From: Terriglobia bacterium
Lineage (GTDB): Bacteria > Acidobacteriota > Terriglobia > Terriglobales > Acidobacteriaceae
DNA length: 64,000 nt
Assembly: GCA_020073565.1 (NCBI GenBank)
Contig: JAIQEY010000033.1
Location: forward strand, 1 to 64,000
Direction: 5' to 3'
Part shown: positions 17,102 to 25,819 of the stretch, in pieces
Position numbering within the stretch: position 1 is the stretch's first letter
Layout: each line of letters opens with the position of its first letter
Program-made: the position numbers and the translations under genes
Notes under the pieces: model-generated
Seen by the model: only the letters and a program-made list of their open reading frames with translations
Told to the model about the DNA's origin: nothing
Databases searched by the model: none

Positions 17102-17121
17102 CGCGGGCAGGAGTGCCCGCG
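17102..17121. repeat. Hairpin CGCGGGCA-GGAG-TGCCCGCG
   Basis: A perfect 8-bp stem just upstream of rsmD. If translated it yields the spurious WRGHSCPRK peptide at the head of the overlong track ORF of the site-2 protease gene. Confidence 0.6.
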
Positions 17122-17133
17122 CCACACTCGACT

Positions 17134-17694
17134 ATGCGGGTGATTGCGGGACAATATCGAAGCCGGCCGCTGCGGTCGTTGCGCGGGATGGATGTTCGCC
17201 CAACGTCGGACAGGCTGCGGGAGACGCTGTTTAACGTGCTGTGCGCGGGCGACCCAACCGCTCTGGCTGGAACAACCTGGCTCGATTTATATGCCGGGAC
17301 AGGCGCGGTGGGGATTGAGGCGCTGAGCCGTGGAGCGGCTGCGGTCTATTTCGCTGAGTCGTCCAGAGCAGCCGCCGGGCTGATCGGAGAGAACTTGGGG
17401 TCGTTGGGGATTGCGGGTGGGTTCCAGATCGTGCAGGGCGAGGCGGGGAAGGCCTTGCGCCAATGGGAAAGGACAGGAGTCGCGGCGGATTTCGTTTTTC
17501 TTGATCCGCCTTACCGTTTGCGGGAAGAATACGCGAGGACTTTGGAGGCTTTGGCTGGATTGAAGTTGTTGCGCGAATCTAGCGTGGTGATTGCTGAGCA
17601 CGAGAAGAGATTCGATCCCGGAGCCGAATTCGGAACCCTGCGACGGTACCGCAAGTTGGAACAGGGAGATGCGGGGTTGAGTTTTTATCGATAA
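17134..17694 (+). CDS. rsmD: 16S rRNA (guanine(966)-N(2))-methyltransferase
   Basis: Methylates G966 of 16S rRNA. MRVIAGQYRSRPL with DVRPTSDRLRETLFNVL is the family N-terminus; LDLYAGTGAVGIEALSRGA is the SAM-binding loop; FVFLDPPY is the catalytic DPPY motif. From the ATG at 17134 the protein is 186 aa, the usual size; the seven extra codons in the track ORF are not needed. Followed by a CACAGAG palindrome and tyrS. Confidence 0.93.
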   Translation: MRVIAGQYRSRPLRSLRGMDVRPTSDRLRETLFNVLCAGDPTALAGTTWLDLYAGTGAVGIEALSRGAAAVYFAESSRAAAGLIGENLGSLGIAGGFQIVQGEAGKALRQWERTGVAADFVFLDPPYRLREEYARTLEALAGLKLLRESSVVIAEHEKRFDPGAEFGTLRRYRKLEQGDAGLSFYR

Positions 17695-17702
17695 AGGACC
17701 TT

Positions 17703-17777
17703 TTCACCACAGAGGCACAGAGCCACAGAGAAAATCAGTTTCGCATCTTCTCTGTGACTCTGTATCTCTGTGGTGAA
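17703..17777. repeat. CACAGAG palindromic element
   Basis: TTCACCACAGAG (17703-17714) and CTCTGTGGTGAA (17766-17777) are perfect inverted arms, with further CACAGAG units inside both arms. It lies between rsmD and the tyrS promoter. Confidence 0.8.
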
Positions 17778-17818
17778 CAGACCGCGGCCCTTAGCGAGGG
17801 TCCGGCGGCGCTTCTCGC

Positions 17819-17824
17819 TATAAT
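17819..17824 (+). promoter_or_regulatory. -10 box TATAAT, leaderless tyrS
   Basis: TATAAT ends 8 nt before the tyrS ATG; CGAAACGC in between has no Shine-Dalgarno. No good -35 is found 17 bp upstream. Confidence 0.55.
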
Positions 17825-17832
17825 CGAAACGC

Positions 17833-19119
17833 ATGACTAATTTTCCACCGGTTGACGAACAACTGGCTTACATCAAGAAGGGTGCGGCGGAGATTGTCAA
17901 AGAATCCGAGCTTCGTGCCAAGCTTGAACGCTCGCTCCAGACAGGCAAGCCCCTGCGCGTAAAGCTCGGCATGGATCCGACCGCGCCCGACTTGCACCTC
18001 GGACACACGGTCGTCCTGCGCAAGCTTAAGCACTTCCAGGATCTCGGGCACACCATCATTTTTCTGATCGGCGATTTCACCGGCATGATCGGGGATCCGA
18101 CTGGGCGGTCAGCGACTCGGCCGCCGCTGTCGAGAGAACAGATCGACCAGAACGCCGAGACTTATAAAGCACAGGTCTTCAAGATCCTCGACGCCAAGAA
18201 AACAGTTGTGGACTTCAACAGCCGCTGGTTCTCGAAGTTTTCCTCGGAGGATTTCATCCGCCTCGCGGCGAAGTACACCGTCTCGCAGATGCTCGAGCGA
18301 GAGGAGTTCCACAAGCGCTTTCAGGAGGAGAAGCCGATTGCCATACATGAGTTGCTCTATCCGCTGGCGCAGGGATACGACTCGGTGGCGCTGGAGGCCG
18401 ACGTGGAACTGGGCGGCACGGATCAAAAGTTCAATCTGCTGGTTGGCCGCGAGTTGCAGCGCGCGTACGGGCAGGAATCGCAGGTGGTGCTGACCACGCC
18501 GATTCTCGAAGGCCTCGACGGCGTCAACAAGATGTCGAAGTCGTTGGGGAACGCGATTGGCATTCACGAGCCACCGCTGGAGATGTACGGGAAAATCATG
18601 TCGATTTCCGACCACATGATGTGGCGGTACTATGAGTTGCTGACGGACGTGCGGTCCGAGCAGATCGCAGCGATGAAAGCGGATGTGGCGAGCGGGAAGG
18701 CGCATCCGATGGCGCTGAAAAAAGAACTGGCACGCTCGATTGTGGCGGATTTTCACTCGGCAGAGGCGGCGGCGAAAGCGGCGGAGGATTGGGCGAAGCA
18801 GTTTCAGAAGCGTGAAGTGCCGGACGACCTGGAAGAAGTGGAGGCAAGGGCATCTGACGTGTTGGCTCGAAGCGAAGGTGGAACGGCGGAGGCAATGGCC
18901 GAGCTCCGGGAGTCGGGACAGTTCAGAATCAAGCTCGACAGACTACTCGTAGCAATGGGCCTCGCGGAATCGATAAGTGACGCCGTTCGAAAAATCAAGC
19001 AGAACGCGGTTAGGGTAAATGGCGAATTGAAAACGGAACCCGTCATATTCTTGGAGACGCGAAAGGGAGCAACGGTTCGCGTAGGTAAGAAAATTAAGAA
19101 GGTCCGTTTTGTAGTCTAG
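17833..19119 (+). CDS. tyrS: Tyrosyl-tRNA synthetase
   Basis: Class I aminoacyl-tRNA synthetase. The HIGH-type motif is HLGH (residues 55-58) within [25 protein letters not shown] lies in [11 protein letters not shown]; an S4 RNA-binding domain forms the C-terminus ([34 protein letters not shown]). 428 aa. The [20 protein letters not shown] segment places it with the TyrZ-like subgroup. Very short or absent 5' leader, so T-box control is excluded. No neighbour of related function. Confidence 0.97.
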   Translation: MTNFPPVDEQLAYIKKGAAEIVKESELRAKLERSLQTGKPLRVKLGMDPTAPDLHLGHTVVLRKLKHFQDLGHTIIFLIGDFTGMIGDPTGRSATRPPLSREQIDQNAETYKAQVFKILDAKKTVVDFNSRWFSKFSSEDFIRLAAKYTVSQMLEREEFHKRFQEEKPIAIHELLYPLAQGYDSVALEADVELGGTDQKFNLLVGRELQRAYGQESQVVLTTPILEGLDGVNKMSKSLGNAIGIHEPPLEMYGKIMSISDHMMWRYYELLTDVRSEQIAAMKADVASGKAHPMALKKELARSIVADFHSAEAAAKAAEDWAKQFQKREVPDDLEEVEARASDVLARSEGGTAEAMAELRESGQFRIKLDRLLVAMGLAESISDAVRKIKQNAVRVNGELKTEPVIFLETRKGATVRVGKKIKKVRFVV

Positions 19120-19134
19120 TTAACACTCAACTTT

Positions 19135-19590
19135 GTCATCCTGAGCGGAGCAGGCGGATTCGCGAATGCGAATCCGTCTGCGGAGTCGAAGGACCCCTAC
19201 TCTCACCGGAACTTGTCATCCAGGGGAACCACTCCCGCGCCAGATCCAGCCAGCGCGGGTTGAGCGCCTCGATTAGGGCGATCTTCTTCGACCGCCGCCA
19301 TCCTTTGAGCTGCTTCTCGCGGTTGATCGCTTTGTGAACTTCGTCGAACGATTCCCAGTACAGCAAACGCTCGAGCTGATATTTGTCCGTGAATCCCTCG
19401 ATACGGTGGAACTTGTGCTCAAAAACGCGTTTGTGCAGGTTGCCGGTCATTCCGATGTAGAGCGTGCCCGACAAGCTGCCCATGATGTACACGCAGTACG
19501 TCCTTCGCTCGTTAGGCATAGGAGGGAGTAGGGGCCCTTCGACTACGATAACCATTCACTTCGTGAATGGTTATCTACGCTCAGGGTGAC
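19135..19590. mobile_element. Candidate GIY-YIG gene unit bounded by inverted REP-like palindromes
   Basis: The left end GTCATCCTGAGCGGAG [stem] CGGAGTCGAAGGACCCCTACTC (19135-19202) and the right end, read on the minus strand, GTCACCCTGAGCGTAG [stem] CGTAGTCGAAGGGCCCCTACTC, are inverted copies. Each carries a different perfect stem: CGGATTCGC-GAAT-GCGAATCCG at the left and GATAACCATTCAC-TTC-GTGAATGGTTATC (19547-19575) at the right. The only gene inside is the GIY-YIG nuclease; its last 20 codons and stop lie in the left end. Mobility is inference; target-site evidence cannot be obtained from one copy. Confidence 0.55.
19136..19519 (-). CDS. GIY-YIG nuclease domain protein
   Basis: Small single-domain endonuclease-like protein. 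CVYIM and LYIG form the GIY-YIG core, followed by the arginine helix (LHKRVFEHK) and the metal-binding glutamate in the AINREKQLKGWRRSKKIALIEALNP helix. The start is ATG at 19519 (MPNERRTYCVY), giving 127 aa; the track start lies in the upstream palindrome. The C-terminal 20 residues (RGPSTPQTDSHSRIRLLRSG) are encoded by the downstream REP-like element, which also supplies the TGA stop. Comparable UPF0213-type proteins have no agreed function. Flanked on both sides by inverted copies of the same element, unlike any other gene here. Confidence 0.85.
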   Translation of the reverse strand: MPNERRTYCVYIMGSLSGTLYIGMTGNLHKRVFEHKFHRIEGFTDKYQLERLLYWESFDEVHKAINREKQLKGWRRSKKIALIEALNPRWLDLAREWFPWMTSSGESRGPSTPQTDSHSRIRLLRSG

Positions 19591-19628
19591 AGTTTGAAAG
19601 AGTTGGATAACAAACGCAGTGATGCGGC

Positions 19629-21182
19629 TCACGGCAGAATTGTTTGGTTTCGCGGGCCCGGGTTCCTTTTGTGCCAATCGGTCGCCTGTTCGTAGGCGAA
19701 CGCAACTTGCAGCAGCAAGCCTTCGCGCCACGGTGCGGCGGCTAGTTGCACGCCAATCGGCAGGCCATCTTTTGTGAAGCCGCACGGTACGGAGATCGCC
19801 GGGATTCCCCACACATTGAACGGGCGCGTGTTCCTCAACATGATCAGCTCGTGCGGGCGGAGCTGTTCTGGATGCTCGCTGAGTTCTTTGATGTCCGGCG
19901 GCGGGATGGGCACGGTCGGTGTGATCAAAACGTCGACTTCGTCGAATATTTTGCGGATTGCATGACGGCTGGCCTGGAGGTCGCGGCTGGCACGCAATGC
20001 ATCGGCGGCGGAAACGCTCTCGCCCGATTTGATGCGAGCAAGCGTGGCTGGTTGGTAGAGTTCGGGCGAGCGAGCTACGAGCGGCTGGTGAAAGGCGTAG
20101 GCTTCGGCACTCGCCAGCGTGCGGTCAGTTGAGACGTCGAGCTTCACATCGTCGCGGATCTCGGCGTGGAGCTCGCGGAAGACCTGGATCGCCTTTTCGA
20201 TGGCGTGGGCGATTTCTGGGTTTAGTTCGTCGAAGAAGAACCCCTGTGGCACTCCGATGCGCAGCTTGATCGGAGGCTGGTCGATACGCGAGCTGAAGTC
20301 GGGTACCGGCGCGTCCACACTGGCCGGATCGCCCCCATCGTAGCCGGCGAGCACTTGCAGCATCAGCGCCGCGTCATACACGGAGTTAGTGATCGGGCCG
20401 ATGTGATCGTACGACCACGACAGCGGCACTACTCCTCGGGCGCTCACACGTCCGTAGGCTGGCTTGAGCCCAACCACGCCACAATACGCAGCGGGCAAAC
20501 GGATGGACCCGGCCGTGTCGGTGCCGATCGCCGCAAAGCCAAGTCCGGCGGTCACGCTTGCGGCCGAACCTCCAGAAGAGCCACCGGTAAGGCGCGAGAC
20601 ATCCCATGGGTTGTGCACCTCTCCGAAGAAGCTGATTAACGAACTGCCGCCGTAGGCGAACTCGTGCAGATTCTGTTTTCCGAGAATGATGGCTCCGGCA
20701 GCGCGCAGGCGACGGACGACTTCGGCGTCTTCGGTGGGAATGCGGTCTTTGTATTGGGCACTGGCGGCGGTGGTGCGCGTGCCGGCAGTGTCGAGAATGT
20801 CTTTGAGTCCGATGGGGATGCCGTGGAGCGGGCCGCGGTAGTTGCCGCGCTGGATTTCCTGCTCGGCGCGGCGGGCGTCGTCGAGAGCGGAGTCGGCGAG
20901 GACGGTGATGAAGGCGTTAAGTCTCGGGTTGAGATTTTCGATGCGTGCCAGGCAGTCGCGGGTAAGTTCGACAGGAGAGATGGCGCGGTCGTGAACTTGC
21001 CGGCTGAGTTGCTGAATCGTGGGTCGCACGTGATCCTCGACAGATCGAAGAGATTTTACAGGTTGCGGGAGCAATTCATTGCTTCCGAGAGCGATCAGAG
21101 CGGGATTCGCCAGCACTGGACTGAAGGCGAGACTGCGCAGAAATTGTCGACGACTTTCCGACGTTGGCTGCTTACCTTGCAT
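19629..21182 (-). CDS. Amidase signature family protein, probably Tat-exported
   Basis: Amidase of the GatA/fatty-acid-amide-hydrolase fold. The Ser-cisSer-Lys triad is visible: lysine in GIPIGLKDILDTAGTRTTAAS, serines in TGGSSGGSAASVTAGLGFAAIGTDTAGSIRLPA. The N-terminus SRRQFLRSLAF resembles a twin-arginine signal, so a periplasmic location is likely and a GatCAB role unlikely. About 517 aa from the ATG at 21182; the ORF could start four codons earlier at 21194. It overlaps the end of the upstream APC permease gene by 11 bp, suggesting co-translation and perhaps uptake of the released amino product. Confidence 0.85.
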   Translation of the reverse strand: MQGKQPTSESRRQFLRSLAFSPVLANPALIALGSNELLPQPVKSLRSVEDHVRPTIQQLSRQVHDRAISPVELTRDCLARIENLNPRLNAFITVLADSALDDARRAEQEIQRGNYRGPLHGIPIGLKDILDTAGTRTTAASAQYKDRIPTEDAEVVRRLRAAGAIILGKQNLHEFAYGGSSLISFFGEVHNPWDVSRLTGGSSGGSAASVTAGLGFAAIGTDTAGSIRLPAAYCGVVGLKPAYGRVSARGVVPLSWSYDHIGPITNSVYDAALMLQVLAGYDGGDPASVDAPVPDFSSRIDQPPIKLRIGVPQGFFFDELNPEIAHAIEKAIQVFRELHAEIRDDVKLDVSTDRTLASAEAYAFHQPLVARSPELYQPATLARIKSGESVSAADALRASRDLQASRHAIRKIFDEVDVLITPTVPIPPPDIKELSEHPEQLRPHELIMLRNTRPFNVWGIPAISVPCGFTKDGLPIGVQLAAAPWREGLLLQVAFAYEQATDWHKRNPGPRNQTILP

Positions 21183-22509
21183 TGGCGACCGCACACGCGG
21201 CCCGCTTCGCGAACCACTTCACCACAAAATACATAACCGGACCGACGGCCAGCGTCAACAGACCCCCGAGCAAGGCAATCGGGCTGTAGCGCAAGGCCAC
21301 GTAGGTCATGGCGATCGGCATGGCGATGACATAGACGAGTCCGAGGTTGCTGCCGGGGATTTTGAACGCGCGCGGAAGCAGCGGGTGTTTGCGGCGCATG
21401 CCCCAGGCCGAGAGCACGGTCATTACCGTCGTCGCGGCGCGCAGCCAGATATAGATGCTGATCAACTGGCCGAGGGTGTACCGGGCGAGCACGGCGTAAA
21501 AGGCGGCCGAGATCAGAATGGCGATCCACGGAGTGCCGTAGCGCGGATGCTTGCGGGTCAGAAAAGGCGGGAGGTAGCCATCTTCCGCGAGCGCGAAGGG
21601 CATGCGTGTGGTGGTGAGCACGGTGCTGTTCAGCAGCGCGACGCTGCCGACCACGGCGGCGGCGGTCATCAGGTTGCCGAGCCACGGGCCGCCGATGAGT
21701 TGTGCGGCGTTGGAGAAGTATCCGTCCTTCCAGTTCTGCCAGTCGCCAAGCGCCGCCAAGGCAGCGAAGGTCGGCAGGAAGTAGGCTGCCATCGAAAGCG
21801 GCACCACGAGCGCCAGGGCGCGGGGATAAGTGCGCTGTGGATTCTCGACCTCCTCGGCGACGGTTGAAAGCTGTTCATATCCTGAGTAGAGCCAGAGGCC
21901 GAGCGCCAGGCCGACTCCGAATACTCTCGAGAAAGGCTGGTTAGGCGGGACCAGCGGCACGAACGGGTTGTGATGCCATTTGGCGAGGCCAAGAACGATC
22001 ATGGCGATCACGGGGATGAAGATAAAGATCTCGAAGATCGTGGCGGCCCTTCCGACCATCTGGATGCCGCGGATGTTCAGCCAGGTGATGAGCGCGATGA
22101 GGAGAAACGAAACTAGCCAGTGCTTCCAGCCGACGATCTGCGGGAAGTAATAGCTCAGGTAGTCGGCGAAGAGCACAGCGTAGGAGCCGCCGAGGAGAAA
22201 GGAGGCGGACCAGTTCCACCATCCGGCAAGGAATCCCCAGAAGTCGCCAAAGGCGGCGCGGCTCCAGCGGTAGAAGCCGCCCTCGACAGGCATGGCGGTG
22301 GTGAGTTCGGCGGAAACGAGTGAGACCGGGATGCACCAGAAAAACGGGATGAGCAGGTGGTAGAGCAGGGTCATGCCGGGGCCGCTTGTGATCACCATCG
22401 TTTCCAGGCCGAAGGGGCCTCCGGTGGTGTAGGAGAACATGACGAAGACAAAGTAGAAGAGGCTGGCTTTGCGGAGTGTGGAGGGGGCGGGCGTGTGGGT
22501 GGAGGTCAA
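21172..22509 (-). CDS. APC superfamily amino acid permease
   Basis: 445-aa integral inner-membrane transporter with about twelve hydrophobic helices. The first helix ends in SYTTGGPFGLETMVITSGPG, the unwound substrate-binding G-rich segment of APC proteins; VEGGFYRWSRAAFG and LWLYSGYEQLSTVAEEVENPQRTYPRAL are further APC landmarks. Substrate unknown. Minus strand; its end overlaps the start of the amidase gene, forming a two-gene unit. Confidence 0.85.
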   Translation of the reverse strand: MTSTHTPAPSTLRKASLFYFVFVMFSYTTGGPFGLETMVITSGPGMTLLYHLLIPFFWCIPVSLVSAELTTAMPVEGGFYRWSRAAFGDFWGFLAGWWNWSASFLLGGSYAVLFADYLSYYFPQIVGWKHWLVSFLLIALITWLNIRGIQMVGRAATIFEIFIFIPVIAMIVLGLAKWHHNPFVPLVPPNQPFSRVFGVGLALGLWLYSGYEQLSTVAEEVENPQRTYPRALALVVPLSMAAYFLPTFAALAALGDWQNWKDGYFSNAAQLIGGPWLGNLMTAAAVVGSVALLNSTVLTTTRMPFALAEDGYLPPFLTRKHPRYGTPWIAILISAAFYAVLARYTLGQLISIYIWLRAATTVMTVLSAWGMRRKHPLLPRAFKIPGSNLGLVYVIAMPIAMTYVALRYSPIALLGGLLTLAVGPVMYFVVKWFAKRAACAVANAR

Positions 22510-22517
22510 GAGAATTG

Positions 22518-22616
22518 AGTTGGTTTCTCAGTTGCTGGTTTCGTGGTTTGCTAGTCTCCGGTCATATCGCATCGATTTTCTGAAAACGAGAAACTAGAAA
22601 CCACAAACTCCACTTC
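22518..22616. repeat. Heptamer repeat, GGTTTCT/AGAAACC type
   Basis: TTGGTTTCTCAGTTGCTGGTTTCGTGGTTTGCTAGTC and, inverted, AAACGAGAAACTAGAAACCACAAAC make an imperfect palindrome between the APC permease and the hydrolase genes. Confidence 0.5.
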
Positions 22617-22618
22617 TT

Positions 22619-23407
22619 TTACCTCAACGACTTCGACAACAGCCACGGCACCAGCTCTGGCTCGGCGTAAGCCTTGTCCCACGAGTTGTGATTGACGCCG
22701 GGATATTCGGTGTACTTGTACTCCGCCCCCGCAGCCTTGAGTGCCTCAGCCATGTGGCGCGACTCCTCGACGGGCACGGCCTGATCAGCGTCGCCATGGA
22801 ATATCCACACCGGTGTTTTGCCGACGAGGCGGGCAACTTCGGCATACGGGTCGGCCGCTTTCGCGTCATCGGCGAGTTTCACTTTCAGCTGAGGCCAGTC
22901 TTTCTGTGGACGCACGCCCGAGCAAATCGGCACGAGGGCGGCGAAGCGTCCGGGATAGGTAGCGGCGATTTCCCAGGTGCCGAATCCGCCCATGGAGAGG
23001 CCGGTCAGGTAGACATGCTTGCGGTCGCCGTGGAATTCCTTGATCGAGGCATCCAGCGCGGCTAGGGCCTGCGCCCGCATGTCGGACTCGCCCCAGATTT
23101 TACCCTTGCTACACTGCGGCATGACCACGATGAAGGGGAACCTCGACGCATCCAGCCGGATGGCGTGCCCAATCCCCACGTCGGTCTGGAGCAAGCCATC
23201 GGAGCCACGTTCGCCGGCTCCGTGGAGAAAGAGGATGACGGGCCAGGATTTCTTCGACCGAAAATCTGCTGGAACGTAGACCTGATAGCGATAGCTCGCG
23301 GGGGAAATGCTCACCGTGCGGTCGAGGAACCCGGTTTGCACGCGAGCCATCGCGGAGACAGCGCAGAGGATCAGGAGCAATGCGAATGCGGAGGTTCGTC
23401 TTGCCAT
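22619..23407 (-). CDS. Secreted alpha/beta hydrolase (prolyl-oligopeptidase / esterase-like)
   Basis: 262 aa with a signal peptide (FALLLILCAVSAMA). The nucleophile elbow is GLSMGG (LTGLSMGGFGTWEIA), the oxyanion segment WPVILFLHGAGERG, the acid in HGDADQAVPVEES and the histidine in NHNSWDKAY. The pattern matches dienelactone-hydrolase/PHB-depolymerase-like periplasmic esterases; the substrate is not deducible. TACACT ends 8 nt before the ATG, so its message may be leaderless. Confidence 0.82.
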   Translation of the reverse strand: MARRTSAFALLLILCAVSAMARVQTGFLDRTVSISPASYRYQVYVPADFRSKKSWPVILFLHGAGERGSDGLLQTDVGIGHAIRLDASRFPFIVVMPQCSKGKIWGESDMRAQALAALDASIKEFHGDRKHVYLTGLSMGGFGTWEIAATYPGRFAALVPICSGVRPQKDWPQLKVKLADDAKAADPYAEVARLVGKTPVWIFHGDADQAVPVEESRHMAEALKAAGAEYKYTEYPGVNHNSWDKAYAEPELVPWLLSKSLR

Positions 23408-23415
23408 GGTTGGAT

Positions 23416-23421
23416 AGTGTA
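23416..23421 (-). promoter_or_regulatory. -10 box TACACT for the hydrolase gene
   Basis: On the minus strand TACACT is followed by ATCCAACC and then the ATG. There is no Shine-Dalgarno. Confidence 0.45.
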
Positions 23422-23448
23422 CAGGAATCCAGGGAACGATTTGGTCGA

Positions 23449-23904
23449 TCAGTCACGCGATGCGGAAGGACTGCGCCGCTGATTGCAGTGCGTGACCACC
23501 GTGTCGAGAGCGTCTTTCACGAGAAAGGTGACTGCTTCTTGAATGACGCTTTCGGGTTGTTCGGTCGACTCGCCCACGCATTCCAATGTCATGCGCACGC
23601 GCGTGCCGCCCTCGAGATCGGGACCGAAGGTGACATGCTGTTCGGCGGTGACGCCCAGGGCGTGGTTGAGCAAGGTGATCGCACGTGGTGGACTCACGGC
23701 ATTCACCACGGCGGAAATTGTTGTCTTGACGGGTTTGACCACGACGTAGCGCAGGCGGCTGCCGACCTCCCAGGGCTTGCCTTCGACGAACAGAGCTTCG
23801 TCGTAAATTCCGCGATGAAGCAGGCGATTGAGGTCTTGGAAGGCGAGAAAGGCTGCATCGACCGACACGGGGACACTAACCGAATAGTCGAAACGCGGCA
23901 ACAT
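23449..23904 (-). CDS. SRPBCC family protein
   Basis: 151-aa START/Bet v1-like protein: FDYSVSVPVSVDAAFLAFQDLNRL opens the fold, GSRLRYVVVKP and ITLLNHALGVTAEQHVTFGP form central strands, and a long C-terminal helix (ESVIQEAVTFLVKDALDTVVTHC) closes the cavity. Such proteins bind hydrophobic ligands; no catalytic assignment is possible. It lies 28 bp downstream of the ogt-type gene and may be cotranscribed with it. Confidence 0.75.
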   Translation of the reverse strand: MLPRFDYSVSVPVSVDAAFLAFQDLNRLLHRGIYDEALFVEGKPWEVGSRLRYVVVKPVKTTISAVVNAVSPPRAITLLNHALGVTAEQHVTFGPDLEGGTRVRMTLECVGESTEQPESVIQEAVTFLVKDALDTVVTHCNQRRSPSASRD

Positions 23905-23931
23905 GGGCCCACACCCCAGGAATGAGCGCGA

Positions 23932-24465
23932 TTATGCTCCGATCTTCTCCGGAACACAAGAAAATAGGCCGCCGCTACCGGGCAGTTGTGCACTTTCGAG
24001 TTCGAGCAGCTTGCGTTTAATGTCGAGTCCGCCGCCGTAGCCGCAGAGCGAGCCGTCAGCGGCGATCACGCGATGACACGGAACCACGATCGCAACCGGA
24101 TTTCGGTTGTTCGACATGCCGACCGCTCGAAATGCGTTGGCATGGCCGATGGCCCGAGCCAGATCGCGGTAGCTGCGGGTCTCGCCATAAGGGATGTCGA
24201 GCAGCGCGCGCCAGCACTTGAGCTGAAATTCGGTGCCACGGAGATCGAGAGGAATGGAAAACTCGCGGCGCTGGCCCGCAAAATATTCGTTGAGCTGGTC
24301 AAGGTAGGGTCTTAGAAGTTCTCTCGATTCCTTGAGCTGAGTTGTCTTCGGATTGAGCTTCAACGCGTGAGCTTCAAATTCGAGGCGTACGAGCCCCTTC
24401 GGGGAAGCAGCGAGGAAGAGTGGGCCGACCGGCGAAGAGGTGCGGAAGCAGAACAGAGTTTCCAT
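23932..24465 (-). CDS. ogt: Methylated-DNA--protein-cysteine S-methyltransferase
   Basis: Suicidal repair of O6-methylguanine. The acceptor cysteine lies in VVPCHRVIAADGSLCGYGGGLDIKRKLLELE; FQLKCWRALLDIPYGETRSYRDLA is the DNA-recognition helix. 177 aa from the ATG at 24465 (METLFCFRTSSPVG), where family similarity begins; the 18 preceding codons of the track ORF are not family-like. No AraC (Ada) domain is present, so this is the Ogt type. An alkylation-repair partner, an AAG-family glycosylase, lies at 52897. Confidence 0.92.
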   Translation of the reverse strand: METLFCFRTSSPVGPLFLAASPKGLVRLEFEAHALKLNPKTTQLKESRELLRPYLDQLNEYFAGQRREFSIPLDLRGTEFQLKCWRALLDIPYGETRSYRDLARAIGHANAFRAVGMSNNRNPVAIVVPCHRVIAADGSLCGYGGGLDIKRKLLELESAQLPGSGGLFSCVPEKIGA

Positions 24466-24572
24466 GACGCGCTGGAAGCATAGCACGGAACTGGGCTGAC
24501 TCTGGCGCCGACAGGACATTCGTCACCGCTCGCACTTAGCCTGCCGCGACGGCAAACGATTCTTGAAAATAA

Positions 24573-24600
24573 GAAAGCCTCCCGTTTTGCAGGAGGCTTT
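24573..24600 (-). terminator. Rho-independent terminator of the OmpA gene
   Basis: AAAGCCTCC and GGAGGCTTT pair perfectly around a 9-nt loop; on the minus strand the stem is followed by a T-rich run (CTTATTTTC). It is 28 bp past the stop of the OmpA-family gene. Confidence 0.8.
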
Positions 24601-24627
24601 CGGTTGTCCCTAAAGGGAGGCGAACAG

Positions 24628-25488
24628 TTATTTCGGCTGTTCGGTAGTCGTCGCCGGTGTTGAGCCGGTCGAAGCGAGCTGCTCCAGATTGTTTTTCAGG
24701 AGGCTGACTTCAACGCGGCCGCCAGTGATGCGCTTCGGCTTCGCCTCGCCGGTCGTCGCCGGAGTCGGGGCATTGCCCATGCCCACCAGATAAATCCGGT
24801 AGACGGGGATGTCGTGGTTCAGAACGAGGTAGCGCACGACCGACTCGGCCATCTTCTGCGAGTTGGCGATCGCGACCTGTCCGTGCCCGGAAGAAAAGCC
24901 CTGCACTTCGACTACGTAGCCGTGCTGGCTCTTGAGCGGCGTGGCCATCTCGTCCAGCGCCGCCTTGGCGTTCTTGCTCAGCACGGTCTGTCCGGATTTG
25001 AAGAGAATTTCGGTTTGGGTGGTGGGCTGGTACTGGTCGATGTTGGTGACCACCTTCTCGACATTGTTCAGCCGGTTGTGCGCCTGATCGGCGGTCTGCT
25101 GAGCAGCCTGCGCCTTATTGCCAGCTTCGATGGCATGCTGATCCGCTTCGTTGGCCCGGTTGGATGCAAGCTGGATTCCCTGCTGCGCGCGGGCATCGGT
25201 GTCCTTGATCGACTTGGTGTTGGACGCGGTGAGCTCATCGAGCTCATTGATGCGGTCGCGGATCGGCGAGGTCTGGCGCTGTACGTATTTCTTGCGGGCG
25301 AACGGATTCAGGTGTCCCCAGAAGCCTTCGTGCGTGTCGGGCTGCAAGGCTGGTTTGCCGGTCGCGTTGGCGCTCGCCTGTGCCTCAGGCTGGGCCGGAG
25401 AAGTCTGGGATGTGGAAGTCTGCTGCGCGATGGCCGGCAGGGCCAGGACTACGGCGAGCAGCAGAGCGAAGATGGTGCGGTTTTTCAT
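24628..25488 (-). CDS. OmpA family protein
   Basis: Outer-membrane/peptidoglycan-linking protein. Signal peptide FALLLAVVLALPAIAQ; then a Gln/Ser/Thr-rich stretch, a central coiled-coil-like Ala/Gln region (residues ~100-165) and a C-terminal OmpA domain (EILFKSGQTVLSKNAKAALDEM ... VVEVQGFSSGHGQVAIANSQKMAESVVRYLV), a variant without the classical TD...LSxxRA motif. The start is ATG at 25488 with AGGAAG upstream, giving 286 aa; the track ORF is 48 codons too long. The 3' end is followed by a clear terminator. Confidence 0.88.
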   Translation of the reverse strand: MKNRTIFALLLAVVLALPAIAQQTSTSQTSPAQPEAQASANATGKPALQPDTHEGFWGHLNPFARKKYVQRQTSPIRDRINELDELTASNTKSIKDTDARAQQGIQLASNRANEADQHAIEAGNKAQAAQQTADQAHNRLNNVEKVVTNIDQYQPTTQTEILFKSGQTVLSKNAKAALDEMATPLKSQHGYVVEVQGFSSGHGQVAIANSQKMAESVVRYLVLNHDIPVYRIYLVGMGNAPTPATTGEAKPKRITGGRVEVSLLKNNLEQLASTGSTPATTTEQPK

Positions 25489-25819
25489 TTTGAACTTCCT
25501 CCAAGTGGGAGTGGGAGCTCCCCTCTGCGCGCTTTTCGCGCGGTTTTGATTGCGTCGATTTACGTCAGAAACCGTAAACTCGGAAGGCAAACGCGACGCT
25601 TCCGGATGCCTCATATAAGTAAGCCCGATCAAAGGCCTGCCATTCTACTAACAGGTTGCATGCCAAATGCCCGGATGCCAGGGGCAGACTGCAAGTGCTT
25701 TATTTTCAGATGTATTGTAACTTATCGCACGGGCAGGGTACAGCTCCGACGGCGGTAATTTTGGCTGGAACTGATATAAAAACTGCGTGCAGGGACGTCT
25801 GCCCGGGGAGTGAAACAAA
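25489..25819. other. Divergent intergenic region, 331 bp
   Basis: Separates the OmpA gene (minus) and the M20 peptidase gene (plus). It is more AT-rich than its surroundings. On the plus strand GATATAAAAAC (near 25772) could be a -10 region, but no matching -35 is visible. I see no small gene or RNA family in it. Confidence 0.4.

Noticed and set aside
16978-17154. 59-residue N-terminal extension of the site-2 protease
   Set aside because: Reads through the CGCGGGCAGGAGTGCCCGCG palindrome and contains no signal or domain; the ATG at 16977 is correct.
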